64,000 nucleotides of DNA from CAYNLK01 sp964398055. GTDB lineage: Bacteria; Chloroflexota; Anaerolineae; 4572-78; J111. Positions 7,387-14,936 of this stretch are shown in pieces. Positions within the stretch are counted from its first letter, which is position 1. Each line of letters opens with the position of its first letter. The translations under genes were made by a program, and so were the position numbers. The stretch is from positions 1-64,000 of the forward strand of contig CAYNLK010000023.1 in the NCBI GenBank assembly GCA_964398055.1, read 5' to 3'. The notes beneath the pieces are model-generated. The model worked only from the letters and a program-made list of their open reading frames with translations, was not told the origin of the DNA and searched no databases.

Positions 7387-8127
7387 CTAAGCGAACAAAG
7401 TGTAGATTTTGTACAGGGTCATAATTACAATCAACACCCCAAACATCTGCTTGAGCCGACCGCCGGGTACGTACAGGCTGCTGATTCTGGCCCCGGTAAA
7501 TGAGCCGATGGCGCCCACCACCAACAGGCTGCCGGTTAGCCCCCAGTTGATTTGCATCGTCCCCAAATGGGGAATTAACGCCGTAAAAGAAGGCGGGGTA
7601 ATGGCAAAGGCGTTGATGCCGGCCGCCCGCTTAGGTTCAAAGTGCAGCAAAATCAGGGTGGGCATCAACAAAAAGCCCGGTCCCACCCCCAAAAAACCGG
7701 CCAGGATCGAGATAGGCGTGGCCAGGATCACGGCCAGCTTGAAATTCTCCGGCTGGTCAGCCTGGCCTCTGACCGGCTTGAACAGGTTGTAAGCCAGGTA
7801 GGTGACCGCGGCCAGATAAATCGGCCAGATATAAACTTGATTGATGAACTGCACCAGGTACGAGCCGATTGGCGCCGACACGGCGGTGACGGTACCCAGG
7901 ATAATGGCCTTGGGCCAATCCACGTGGCCGCTGCGGGCAAAGCCAATTGCCGAAAAGAGGCCGGTCAGGCCGTTGAGGATCAGGGTCAACGGCTGGACCT
8001 GGTGGACCAGGTCAGGAAAAAAGAGGGAGAGAAAGGGGACGGCGGCAAAGGCAACGCCTAAACCTAGCATGCCCGACACAATCGACAGAATTAACAGACC
8101 GATGATGATAATAAGATTTTGACTCAC
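7387..8127 (-). CDS. TauE/SafE family sulfite/sulfonate exporter
   Basis: A 246-residue membrane protein with two repeated halves. Motifs are GMLGLGVAFAAVPFLSLF near the N-terminus and AGFLGVGPGFLLMPTLI at the start of the second half, both typical of TauE/SafE. It probably exports a sulfur anion or organic acid. It lies ten bases from the CDF gene start and just downstream of the large permease, so the three may be cotranscribed. It is only distantly similar to the paralogue at 4955-5707 (different motif residues), so a very recent duplication is unlikely. Confidence 0.85.
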   Translation of the reverse strand: MSQNLIIIIGLLILSIVSGMLGLGVAFAAVPFLSLFFPDLVHQVQPLTLILNGLTGLFSAIGFARSGHVDWPKAIILGTVTAVSAPIGSYLVQFINQVYIWPIYLAAVTYLAYNLFKPVRGQADQPENFKLAVILATPISILAGFLGVGPGFLLMPTLILLHFEPKRAAGINAFAITPPSFTALIPHLGTMQINWGLTGSLLVVGAIGSFTGARISSLYVPGGRLKQMFGVLIVIMTLYKIYTLFA

Positions 8128-8179
8128 AAGGTTGCTCCATAAACAAGTTCTTATAGCAGGTGAAGAATCGTTTCAAACT

Positions 8180-9604
8180 TTAACCAAAAAAGGTTCCGTA
8201 AAGCATCCCGGTCAAAGTCGCCATGACCACCACCAGGCTTACGTAGGCAGCTGTCTTTGTGGTGCCCAGCACGCTGCGGATGACCAGCATATTGGGCAGG
8301 CTGAGGGCCGGGCCGGCCAGCAGCAAGGCCAACGCCGGCCCTTTGCCCATGCCGTTGCCGATCAAGCCTTGCAGGATGGGCACCTCGGTCAGGGTGGCAA
8401 AATACATGAACGCGCCCACAAATGAAGCCACAAAGTTGGACGACAGCGAGTTGCCGCCCACCGCCCAGATGACCCACTCCGACGGGATCAGCCCTTCGTG
8501 GCCGGGCCGGCCTAGCAGCAGGCCGGAAACCAGCACGCCAAAGAACAGCAGTGGCATAATCTGCTTGGCAAAGCCCCAGCTCTGGCGCGACCAGTTCTGC
8601 AATTCATCACTGCTGCGCTTCCGGTTGATTAGCACGGCCAGGCCGATGACCCCGACCACAAATGGGACCAGCGGGGTCTGGGGCGCGATCAAGGCCGCCA
8701 ACAGGACAAGCAGACCCACAGTGATGATTTCAGCCCAACGCACCCCAAACCAGAGCGCCATCACCAGGCCAAAACCAATCCCGGCCAGGCTGGTCAACAG
8801 CCAGCGAGCATCGTAGATAGCCGCCCATAATGTGCCGCTCTCTTGCGGTTTGCCCCAGTTGGCAAAGACCAGAATGGCGACCATGGCCGCAAAATAGAGA
8901 CCATTTTGCCACAGCGGCCGGGTCACTTCCGGTTCCGGCAACATGGCCTGAACCTTGACCTTGGCCCGCTCTTCCTTGATAAAGAGCAGGTGCATCAAGA
9001 CACCGATGATGACGCTAAACGAAATGGCCCCGATGGCCCGGGCCAGGCCCATCTCTGCGCCCAGCACACTGGCGGTTAAGGTAATGGCCAGCACGTTGAT
9101 GGCCGGGCCGGAGTAAAGAAAGGCGATGGCCGGCCCCAACCCGGCCCCCATCCGGTAGATACCGGCAAATAAGGGCAGCACCGTGCAAGAACAAACGGCC
9201 AGAATGACGCCGGAGGTCGACGCGACCCCATAGGCCAATACTTTGGGCGCGTTGGCGCCCATATATTTGATGACCGAGGCCTGGCTGACAAAGACGGCGA
9301 TGGCCCCGGCAATGAAAAAGGCCGGTATCAGGCACAGCAGCACGTGTTGTTGGGCATACTCCTGGGCCAGGTATAACGACTCCATTACGGCGTTATCGAA
9401 CCGCTGGTTGCCCAGGGGCAGATAAAAGAGCAGCAGAAAAACGGCCATGATCCCCAGGAACCATTGCCATTCCTGTTTGGATTGGACCAGGCGGCCACGC
9501 AGGCTGGCCCACAGCGCGCCCAGGGAACGCCCGGCGGCGGTTCCATTGAAATAACCGGTGGGACTACTTTCTTGAACGGGACTACTTTCTTGAACGAGTT
9601 TCAT
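8180..9604 (-). CDS. Large permease, ArsP/DUF318-like
   Basis: A 474-residue polytopic protein with about ten membrane helices arranged as two repeats around a cytosolic loop of charged residues (KEERAKVKVQ). Motifs such as SGVILAVCSCTVLPLFAGI with adjacent cysteines and FLYSGPAINVLAITLT match the DUF318/ArsP superfamily. The CxC of this motif binds trivalent organoarsenicals in characterised ArsP, but most members are untested. AAGGAG precedes the ATG. The N-terminus has a duplicated VQESSP segment encoded by an exact tandem 18-base repeat. It is the single-chain counterpart of the split pair at 821-1848. Confidence 0.85.
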   Translation of the reverse strand: MKLVQESSPVQESSPTGYFNGTAAGRSLGALWASLRGRLVQSKQEWQWFLGIMAVFLLLFYLPLGNQRFDNAVMESLYLAQEYAQQHVLLCLIPAFFIAGAIAVFVSQASVIKYMGANAPKVLAYGVASTSGVILAVCSCTVLPLFAGIYRMGAGLGPAIAFLYSGPAINVLAITLTASVLGAEMGLARAIGAISFSVIIGVLMHLLFIKEERAKVKVQAMLPEPEVTRPLWQNGLYFAAMVAILVFANWGKPQESGTLWAAIYDARWLLTSLAGIGFGLVMALWFGVRWAEIITVGLLVLLAALIAPQTPLVPFVVGVIGLAVLINRKRSSDELQNWSRQSWGFAKQIMPLLFFGVLVSGLLLGRPGHEGLIPSEWVIWAVGGNSLSSNFVASFVGAFMYFATLTEVPILQGLIGNGMGKGPALALLLAGPALSLPNMLVIRSVLGTTKTAAYVSLVVVMATLTGMLYGTFFG

Positions 9605-9642
9605 GGTGTGTCTCCTTAAGATAAAGATATCGTTTTTGATGA

Positions 9643-10368
9643 TTAACCCATTGAACTTAGGTTAGCAAACAGATCAGGCAGCGGGCCGTTTCCGTTGACC
9701 GGTATGATGGGCCGGGCCAGGCGAAACACCTCGTGGCAGGCCAGCTTGTCGGCCTCGTGCTCCGGCTGCCCGGCAAAAGGCGGGTTCTGGCTGCGATGCT
9801 GCTGGGCCGCCCGCACCTTCTGCACCCGAAAAGGGCCAATGTCGATATAGGCCACCGGCCCGCCGACCACTTCGGCAGCCGGCGGCACGCCGCAGCCCTG
9901 CTGGGTGGCCTCCGACGGGGCAATGTAGTAGAGCCGGCGCGGCCCCAGTCCTTCCCGGCGCAACCGGTCAAAGGCCAGGGTAGTCCAGCGGCTGACCGCC
10001 AGGTGATCCAGGTGACCGGAGATGCCGTCGGGCCCAAAGGTGACGACCACTTCAGGCGATGAGCGGCGCAGCTCTGGCAGCAAGCGAGCCACCGCAACCT
10101 CGTCGTTAACCTGGTCTAGCTGACCGTCGCTGAAATCCAGAAACGCCAGCCGGTGTACGCCCAGTTCGGCGCAGGCCCGGCGCAGTTCGGCCTCGCGCTG
10201 TTGGCCCGTCTCTTGAGGCGTCTGGCCGGGAATACCGGCCTCGCCGCGGGTGGCCACGATCAAATCGATCTTGACCCCCTCGGCTGCATATCTGGCCAGG
10301 GCGCCGCCGATGGGAAATGATTCGTCGTCAGGATGAGCCAGCACTACCGCCAGCGTTCGATCTGCCAT
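9643..10368 (-). CDS. PIG-L family deacetylase (LmbE-like)
   Basis: A 241-residue zinc-dependent hydrolase. The N-terminal AHPDDESFPIGG motif supplies the metal ligands and the catalytic aspartate, and the HLDHL motif near residue 123 supplies the third ligand. Family members remove acetyl groups from N-acetylglucosamine linked to inositol, malate or cysteine derivatives, including the enzymes of mycothiol and bacillithiol synthesis and conjugate cleavage. In this thiol-rich island a low-molecular-weight thiol role is attractive but is inference. GGAGG precedes the ATG. It is followed by an arsR-type gene in the upstream direction. Confidence 0.85.
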   Translation of the reverse strand: MADRTLAVVLAHPDDESFPIGGALARYAAEGVKIDLIVATRGEAGIPGQTPQETGQQREAELRRACAELGVHRLAFLDFSDGQLDQVNDEVAVARLLPELRRSSPEVVVTFGPDGISGHLDHLAVSRWTTLAFDRLRREGLGPRRLYYIAPSEATQQGCGVPPAAEVVGGPVAYIDIGPFRVQKVRAAQQHRSQNPPFAGQPEHEADKLACHEVFRLARPIIPVNGNGPLPDLFANLSSMG

Positions 10369-10419
10369 TACTTACCTCCAACTTCTAGCTTACTTAACAT
10401 TTTTGACTCGGGTCACCCT

Positions 10420-10812
10420 CTAATCCTCGATGATCAGGGTCGCTGGCTCATCCGCCGCTGGTTGAGCTTCGGATTCGAAAAAAAGTAGGGACTGGGGTGA
10501 ATGGATTGGCTTTAAAAGCTGGTTGAGCCACCGTTGCCAGCGTTTCATCCCTTGTCGATCAATCGTATAGAAAATCCAGCGGGCATCCACCTCATCACGC
10601 TGGTTGCGCACCAGGCCGGCCTGCTTCAGCACCCGCAGATGGTGCGACAGCAAGTTGGGCGGTAACCCTAATTGATTATTGAGTCGACAATTACACGACT
10701 CATGCTGCACTAACACTGCCAGAATGCGCAGCCGGTTCGGCTCGGCCAGAGCCTTCAAAACAGTGGCCAGTTTACCAATCACCTGCTCATCTAAGGTCAG
10801 TTCCTCGGCCAT
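10420..10812 (-). CDS. ArsR-family transcriptional regulator
   Basis: A 130-residue winged-helix repressor. The recognition region is LGLPPNLLSHHLRVLKQAGLV, and a CNC pair lies just before it (ESCNCRLNN), where metal-responsive ArsR proteins often place ligands. The C-terminal 35 residues are acidic and specific to this protein. GGAG lies nine bases before the chosen ATG at 10812. A paralogue at 16618-17010 has the same core, and both have an almost identical upstream sequence (10866-10888 and 17050-17072), so they may respond to related signals or cross-regulate. The ligand could be arsenite, sulfide/persulfide or another thiol-reactive species. Confidence 0.85.
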   Translation of the reverse strand: MAEELTLDEQVIGKLATVLKALAEPNRLRILAVLVQHESCNCRLNNQLGLPPNLLSHHLRVLKQAGLVRNQRDEVDARWIFYTIDRQGMKRWQRWLNQLLKPIHSPQSLLFFESEAQPAADEPATLIIED

Positions 10813-10865
10813 AGGGTCAACTCCTTTTTGCTTCACCATCCCTGGTCGCACCATTTCAACCCTTA

Positions 10866-10888
10866 TTGAAATATACCGCCAAAAAAAA
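10866..10888 (-). promoter_or_regulatory. Shared promoter/operator element upstream of arsR copy 1
   Basis: The plus-strand text TTGAAATATACCGCC followed by eight A recurs at 17050-17072 with only two or three differences, in the same orientation and at a similar distance (about 40-55 bases) from the paralogous regulator gene. Read in the direction of the gene it is T8-GGCGGTATATTTCAA, which contains a TATATT box. A promoter core overlapped by an autoregulatory operator is the simplest reading. Confidence 0.55.
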
Positions 10889-10950
10889 TCTGGCTATTTC
10901 TCGCCATTAACTGACACGATATTTGAACAACACCTCGTTGGCCGGGCTGA

Positions 10951-10979
10951 CCTGCCGGAGTCTTGCCGACCCCGGCAGG
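10951..10979 (-). terminator. Hairpin beyond tauE copy 3
   Basis: CCTGCCGG (10951-10958) pairs perfectly with CCGGCAGG (10972-10979) across a 13-base loop. It lies 35 bases past the stop of the TauE gene in the direction of transcription. No T-run follows, so it is a weak intrinsic terminator at best and may act only as a 3' stem. Confidence 0.35.
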
Positions 10980-11013
10980 CGCCCAAACTTAGGAGGGAAG
11001 ATGAGCAGCCCTG

Positions 11014-11934
11014 TTACCAAATCATAAGCCCAAAATAACCGGTGATGAACTTGACGGCCACGTACAGGAAGTAGAGACCAAAGATGAGTTTTAGGGTTGT
11101 GGGTTTGAAGCGCTTAATGGTGGCTGCTCCAACCTGAGCCCCAACGATGGTCCCCAGGGCCAGCAGCAGCCCGGCGCCCACATCCACGAAACCCTGGGCC
11201 AGCTTGATGCCGCCGCCGACCACGGCCAGCGGGATCATTGTGGCCAGCGAGGTGCCCATGGTGATGTAAACCGGCGCGCTGAACAGATAAATCAAGCCGG
11301 GCACCAGGGCATAGCCGCCGCCCAGACCGGCAATACCGGTGGCAATGCCGATCAGGAAACCAAAGATGGCCCACCCCCAAACCGGCCCGGGAATAGTGTT
11401 ACCTTCGCGCTGCGGCATTTTGCGCTGGGTGACGCCTTCCCAGATCATCCGGATCGCCGGCCACAGGAAGATCAGTCCCAAGATCAACCCAAGCAACTGC
11501 GTATGGGCTACCAGCAGGACAAACAGCCACGATCCCAGGATGACCCCCAGAATGCCGAAACCACCCAGCCACGAAACGGCTTTCTTGTCCAGATTACCCC
11601 GCACCAGGTGGCCGTAACCGCCGGAAATGGCCGTAAAAATCACGGCAAACAGGGTGGTCCCCACGGCGATAGCCGCCGGATAGCCCATCCAGAAATGGAT
11701 AATGGGTAGCATCACGCTACAGCCGCCGGTGCCGATTAGCCCGCCCAGCACCCCGGCGATGAACCCAACCAGGATCAGCGCGATCCCGGTCACGATGTCA
11801 TCGACCTGAGTGCCAGTGGCGGCCTGGGCCGCCAGTCCAGATAGAAAGTACCACCCCGTAATGAGCACGATAACAAGTAAAAGTACCAGCGTTGGTGTTT
11901 GTGCTTTAATGAGTGAAGTCGATTTCACAGACAT
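11014..11934 (-). CDS. TauE/SafE family exporter (third paralogue)
   Basis: A 306-residue member, longer than the other two because of an N-terminal extension of about 50 residues that includes an extra helix (PTLVLLLVIVLITGWYFLSG). Family motifs are GGLIGTGGCSVMLPIIHFW in the first half and AGLGGGYALVPGLIYLF in the second. The cysteine in the first motif is unusual and might be redox- or metal-sensitive. It probably exports a sulfur-containing anion. It lies between arsR copy 1 and uspA on the same strand. A small hairpin (10951-10979) about 35 bases beyond its stop could mark the transcript end. Confidence 0.85.
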   Translation of the reverse strand: MSVKSTSLIKAQTPTLVLLLVIVLITGWYFLSGLAAQAATGTQVDDIVTGIALILVGFIAGVLGGLIGTGGCSVMLPIIHFWMGYPAAIAVGTTLFAVIFTAISGGYGHLVRGNLDKKAVSWLGGFGILGVILGSWLFVLLVAHTQLLGLILGLIFLWPAIRMIWEGVTQRKMPQREGNTIPGPVWGWAIFGFLIGIATGIAGLGGGYALVPGLIYLFSAPVYITMGTSLATMIPLAVVGGGIKLAQGFVDVGAGLLLALGTIVGAQVGAATIKRFKPTTLKLIFGLYFLYVAVKFITGYFGLMIW

Positions 11935-11954
11935 AGTTTTGGCTCCTCTTCACA

Positions 11955-12392
11955 TCATCCCTGGCTATTTTCCAAACCTGGACGAACCACTAACACCGAA
12001 CAGGGGGCGTGAGAAACGAGGCGGTTGGAAACACTGCCCACCAAAAAAGCCTTTACCGGCGACAACCCCCGGTGCCCAACCACAATTAAGTCATAGCCTT
12101 CATCTCTGGCAACTTGAATAATCACATCAGCCGGGTCGCCTTCCAGTAACAATAACTTTGGCTCCAGACCAGCCTCTTTGAGCAACGACTTGGGCCGGTC
12201 AAATACCTCCCATGCCTCGATGTCCTCCGGCGACGCGCCGACCAGACTCACCCCCACCGTACTGGTCACGGTAGGGATCACATTGATCAGCGTAACCGAC
12301 TTGATCCCGTGCCCCATAGCCCATTTGGCCGCAGCCTTCACCGCCGCCAGACTATATTCGGATCCGTCTACGGCGACAAGTATACGTTTCAT
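11955..12392 (-). CDS. Universal stress protein (UspA family)
   Basis: A 145-residue UspA-domain protein. The N-terminal strand ILVAVDGSEYS and the C-terminal ATP-binding motif GHRGLSPVKAFLVGSVSNRL (G-x2-G-x9-G-S) are both intact, which suggests an ATP-binding UspA of the MJ0577 type. Such proteins act in the cytoplasm in stress survival, but the reaction is usually unknown. GGAGGTG precedes the ATG. A perfect palindrome (12425-12441) lies upstream and could be an operator. It sits 20 bases before tauE copy 3, so the two are probably cotranscribed. Confidence 0.9.
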   Translation of the reverse strand: MKRILVAVDGSEYSLAAVKAAAKWAMGHGIKSVTLINVIPTVTSTVGVSLVGASPEDIEAWEVFDRPKSLLKEAGLEPKLLLLEGDPADVIIQVARDEGYDLIVVGHRGLSPVKAFLVGSVSNRLVSHAPCSVLVVRPGLENSQG

Positions 12393-12424
12393 TTTTACAC
12401 CTCCACGGCGTTCAAAAAATAATC

Positions 12425-12441
12425 ATTCTACAAAATAGAAT
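12425..12441. promoter_or_regulatory. Palindrome upstream of uspA
   Basis: ATTCTA-CAAAA-TAGAAT is a perfect six-base inverted repeat with a five-base spacer, 33 bases before the uspA start and just after the stop of a small upstream frame. Position and symmetry suit a dimeric repressor site; no known regulator consensus is recognised. Confidence 0.4.
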
Positions 12442-12446
12442 CAGCC

Positions 12447-12563
12447 TTACCAGTCACAGGATTTCCTATGGCTGGCCGGAGGCGGCCGTTTGATGCCTGG
12501 CCCGCGTCCAACCTGGCACAGGCAGCGGCTCAGTTTGCGTTTACAGCGTCGATCTTTTCTCAT
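12447..12563 (-). CDS. Possible 38-residue cysteine-rich basic small protein
   Basis: A short frame, ATG to TAA, encodes 38 residues beginning MRKDRRCKRKLSRCLCQVG and ending in HRKSCDW. It has four cysteines, at positions 7, 14, 16 and 36, and is strongly basic at the N-terminus. A good ribosome site (GGAGGGTGCGATG) precedes it on the minus strand. I do not recognise a family. It occupies a gap between a thioredoxin gene and uspA. Translation is supported only by the ribosome site and the cysteine pattern, so it may not be real. Confidence 0.35.
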   Translation of the reverse strand: MRKDRRCKRKLSRCLCQVGRGPGIKRPPPASHRKSCDW

Positions 12564-12613
12564 CGCACCCTCCAACTACGGGTGCAAAAAAGCTAACAAT
12601 TCATTCGGGCAAA

Positions 12614-12648
12614 GGTGACCGGCGCTTCAAAAGAACGCGCCGGCCACC
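12614..12648. repeat. REP-like GGTGACCGGC palindrome, copy 1
   Basis: GGTGACCGGCGC pairs with GCGCCGGCCACC (one mismatch) across an 11-base loop. Related palindromes beginning GGTGACCGGCACTT occur at 40713 and 51820. It lies 24 bases past the stop of the thioredoxin gene at 12672 and could act as a terminator or a dispersed REP element. Confidence 0.5.
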
Positions 12649-12671
12649 CGTTATGACTCAAATTCGGGTGA

Positions 12672-12944
12672 TTAAGCCGGTGTGGCTAAGGCAGCCTGCA
12701 GCCAGCCGGTGATCTCCTTGACCTCCGGGATACGCCCAGCGCTGACCAATTTTTCGTTGACGACCAGCCCCGGCGTGTACAACAGACCATACTTCATGAA
12801 TTCCTGAAAGTCGGTAACCTTCAAAATAGTCGCCTCAAACTCGTCACCTTGACCATCGGCGACGGACTCCAGGGCCTCGGCGGCCTTCTGCGCCAACAAA
12901 TGACAATTGTAGCACCCAGGTCCCAGAACTTTGATCGTAAGCAT
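12672..12944 (-). CDS. Small thioredoxin-like redox-disulfide protein
   Basis: A 90-residue protein of the minimal thioredoxin family often called redox-active disulfide protein 2. The active site is G-C-Y-N-C-H near residue 10 and a likely cis-proline occurs in YTPGLVVNEKL. It lacks the N-terminal beta-alpha unit of normal thioredoxins. Members frequently sit beside arsenic permeases and ArsR genes and are thought to perform cytosolic disulfide exchange. It overlaps nothing. The zinc-ribbon gene 12951-13205 ends six bases upstream, so the two are probably translated from one message. Confidence 0.85.
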   Translation of the reverse strand: MLTIKVLGPGCYNCHLLAQKAAEALESVADGQGDEFEATILKVTDFQEFMKYGLLYTPGLVVNEKLVSAGRIPEVKEITGWLQAALATPA

Positions 12945-12950
12945 AGCTAA

Positions 12951-13205
12951 TTAACCTCCAGTTTTTTGAGTAATGGTGATCCCTTTTTTTTCACAATCTT
13001 TACATAGGTCGCTGGACCGATTGGTCCAATAGGTCAACCCGCAGCCGGGGCAGGTCACCTGCCGCAGTTTGCCCATCGTGGGCCGGGGTTGGGGTCTCAT
13101 TTCCGGCGGTAAATCGGCAAACGGGTCGCTGAGGCAGCTACAGCCCGGCATAACCGCTTTAGCTTTTCCTTTGGTTTGCTGCGGTTTCTTCTTTAAGTCG
13201 GCCAT
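12951..13205 (-). CDS. Small zinc-ribbon protein of unknown function
   Basis: An 84-residue protein. Its basic N-terminus (KKKPQQTKGKAKAV) is followed by a GCSC motif around residue 22, a proline-rich linker, and a C-terminal zinc ribbon CPGCGLTY...CKDCEKK. I do not recognise a named family. The ribbon could bind zinc and mediate protein or nucleic acid contact. It is sandwiched between the radical SAM gene upstream and the mini-thioredoxin downstream, separated by 18 and 6 bases, which suggests one operon. Confidence 0.6.
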   Translation of the reverse strand: MADLKKKPQQTKGKAKAVMPGCSCLSDPFADLPPEMRPQPRPTMGKLRQVTCPGCGLTYWTNRSSDLCKDCEKKGITITQKTGG

Positions 13206-13223
13206 TCACTCACCTCCGGCCCA

Positions 13224-14477
13224 TCAAGGGCACTGCACCACCCCCTGCGCCCACAGGCAGCCGCCGCAGGTGGGGAACTCGTTGCCAAAACAATCTTCGT
13301 TATTATCAATCGACAGGTCACAGCCGCCGCAAAACGTGCAGGGGGAAAAGTCAAACTCGTGCACTTTCTGTCGAAAGGCCACGTATTCGGGCAAGCGCCA
13401 CAACTCGCTCAGACTCTGTTCGGTGACATTGCCGATGACATACCGGTGCACTGAACGCAGCCAATCGTGCAGAAAACTGACGTGGTTGTGCAATAACGGT
13501 AAACATGGGCTGACGCTGCCATCCCAGCCAATGGAGATCGAGCCTTGCTCGATGAAAGGGCAGGTGTCATTGACCGCCCCCAGATTATTGCCGGCAAAAG
13601 TGACGTTCCAGCCTTTGCCGACAGCATGGGCCAGCGTTTCGGTCAGAACGCCATTGGTGTTCATTTTAGGCACACTCACGTGCGGCACCATCGGCGAGGG
13701 CAGGTAGGTGATGTTATTGGTCACCTGGGCATACAAGATTTCCGGCCGCATTTCTTTGGTGTAGGGCAACACATTGCTGACCAGCAGCCGGCTGGCCCCC
13801 AGTTGTTTGGCCAACCGCATAATCTCCGGTAAATCGCCGATGTTGCGCTGCATCGCCACAAAGACGATGCCGATCTCCGGGGTGGGATAGTGGGCCGGGT
13901 GGCGAAGTTGCCGAAAACGTTTGACATTGGCCAGCACCTCCGGCAACGACGCGCCCAGCCGCACATCGGCGTAACTCTCCGGTCTGGCCCCATCCAGCGA
14001 GACCCACAGCAGATCAAGCTCAGCCTCGATCAAGCGGCGGGAGACCCGCTCGGTCAGGATGGTGCCGTTGGTGATGAGTTCCACCCTGGCCCCCAGAGCC
14101 TTGACCCGGGCCGCCATCTCGACCAGGTGGGGATGGGTCAACGGTTCGCCCAGCCCGCCAAAAAAGACCGTCGGGGGCGGCGACAACTTTTGCATGTCCG
14201 CAATAATCCGGTCAAAGGTGGCCGCGGTCATCAAGCCCAGCGGCTCATCCCAGACATTACGGATACAGGTCCGGCAGGTCAGATTGCAGCGGCTGGATGG
14301 CTCCAGATAGACCTTGGCCAGTTGCTCGACCGGGCGGTGCAACCGCAGCCCCTGGCCGTTCGGTTCCACATACAGCCGGGCGCCGGGGGTTAACCCGTAG
14401 TGGGCCGCCGCTTCCGGGGCCAGGACTAACCGCCCCTCATGATCAACTTCGCTCCAAAAACCTTTTTTAACCGACAT
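13224..14477 (-). CDS. Radical SAM/SPASM protein, resembling tungsten-oxidoreductase maturases
   Basis: A 417-residue protein in three parts: an AbrB-like N-terminal beta domain (residues 8-50, with LAPEAAAHYGLTPGARL), a radical SAM core with C-x3-C-x2-C (SRCNLTCRTCIRN, about residue 64), and a SPASM-like C-terminus rich in cysteine (CTFCGGC...CFGNEFPTCGGC). The ending WAQGVVQCP and the AbrB-like front are as I remember in the maturases partnered with tungsten aldehyde:ferredoxin oxidoreductases. That assignment is from memory of the family. No such oxidoreductase is encoded nearby. It directly follows osmC in the same operon. Confidence 0.75.
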   Translation of the reverse strand: MSVKKGFWSEVDHEGRLVLAPEAAAHYGLTPGARLYVEPNGQGLRLHRPVEQLAKVYLEPSSRCNLTCRTCIRNVWDEPLGLMTAATFDRIIADMQKLSPPPTVFFGGLGEPLTHPHLVEMAARVKALGARVELITNGTILTERVSRRLIEAELDLLWVSLDGARPESYADVRLGASLPEVLANVKRFRQLRHPAHYPTPEIGIVFVAMQRNIGDLPEIMRLAKQLGASRLLVSNVLPYTKEMRPEILYAQVTNNITYLPSPMVPHVSVPKMNTNGVLTETLAHAVGKGWNVTFAGNNLGAVNDTCPFIEQGSISIGWDGSVSPCLPLLHNHVSFLHDWLRSVHRYVIGNVTEQSLSELWRLPEYVAFRQKVHEFDFSPCTFCGGCDLSIDNNEDCFGNEFPTCGGCLWAQGVVQCP

Positions 14478-14483
14478 TCAGCC

Positions 14484-14936
14484 TCACGGCAAAATTTCAA
14501 TGGTAGGCTCAACGGTGATCTTCGACTTGACCGAATTGGCCACCAGGCTATATTTTTGGGCCGCTTCTAAGGCCCGGTCGACCTGTTTGCGCAGCCGGGC
14601 CGTATCCTGCCCATTGGCTCTGACCACAATGTTGGGGCGAAAGACCAAGTCGGTGAAGATTTCGGTCCGGTCCAGCTCGATCAACTTGGTCCCGTCGACC
14701 CGGCATTCATAGGATTCCAGCTCCAGCTTGAACCGCTCGGTGGCCCAGATGAACATCATCATCACGCAGGTGTTGGCCGCGGCCACAAAGGCATCCTCCG
14801 GGGTCAGCACCCCGGCGTGGCCGTGGGCATCGGGCGGGGCGGAGAAGATATATTGCGGACCGTTGCCCATCACTAAATGGCCCCAATGGTCGCCTTTCCA
14901 GGTAACGGTGGTGTGGTAGGTGGCTGTGCGGGACAT
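14484..14936 (-). CDS. OsmC family protein
   Basis: A 150-residue OsmC/Ohr-fold protein. The typical helix with a conserved cysteine appears in EDAFVAAANTCVMMMFIWA, but the second catalytic cysteine of peroxidatic Ohr/OsmC is replaced (the segment around YECRVDG keeps one cysteine in a different place). It may reduce organic hydroperoxides or bind a thiol, or be a non-enzymatic member. It is only six bases from the radical SAM start and abuts the DGC-like gene with one base between (stop 14937, start 14936), so it belongs to the same transcription unit. Confidence 0.8.
   Translation of the reverse strand: MSRTATYHTTVTWKGDHWGHLVMGNGPQYIFSAPPDAHGHAGVLTPEDAFVAAANTCVMMMFIWATERFKLELESYECRVDGTKLIELDRTEIFTDLVFRPNIVVRANGQDTARLRKQVDRALEAAQKYSLVANSVKSKITVEPTIEILP

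Noticed and set aside
11001..11028. Eight-codon plus-strand frame with AGGAGG ahead of ATG beside tauE copy 3
   Set aside because: It ends after eight codons, overlaps the 3' end of the TauE gene on the other strand, and has no further support.
13889..14393. Plus-strand open frame opposite the radical SAM gene
   Set aside because: It is a shadow frame in GC-rich DNA with no ribosome site, and the minus-strand gene has clear catalytic motifs.
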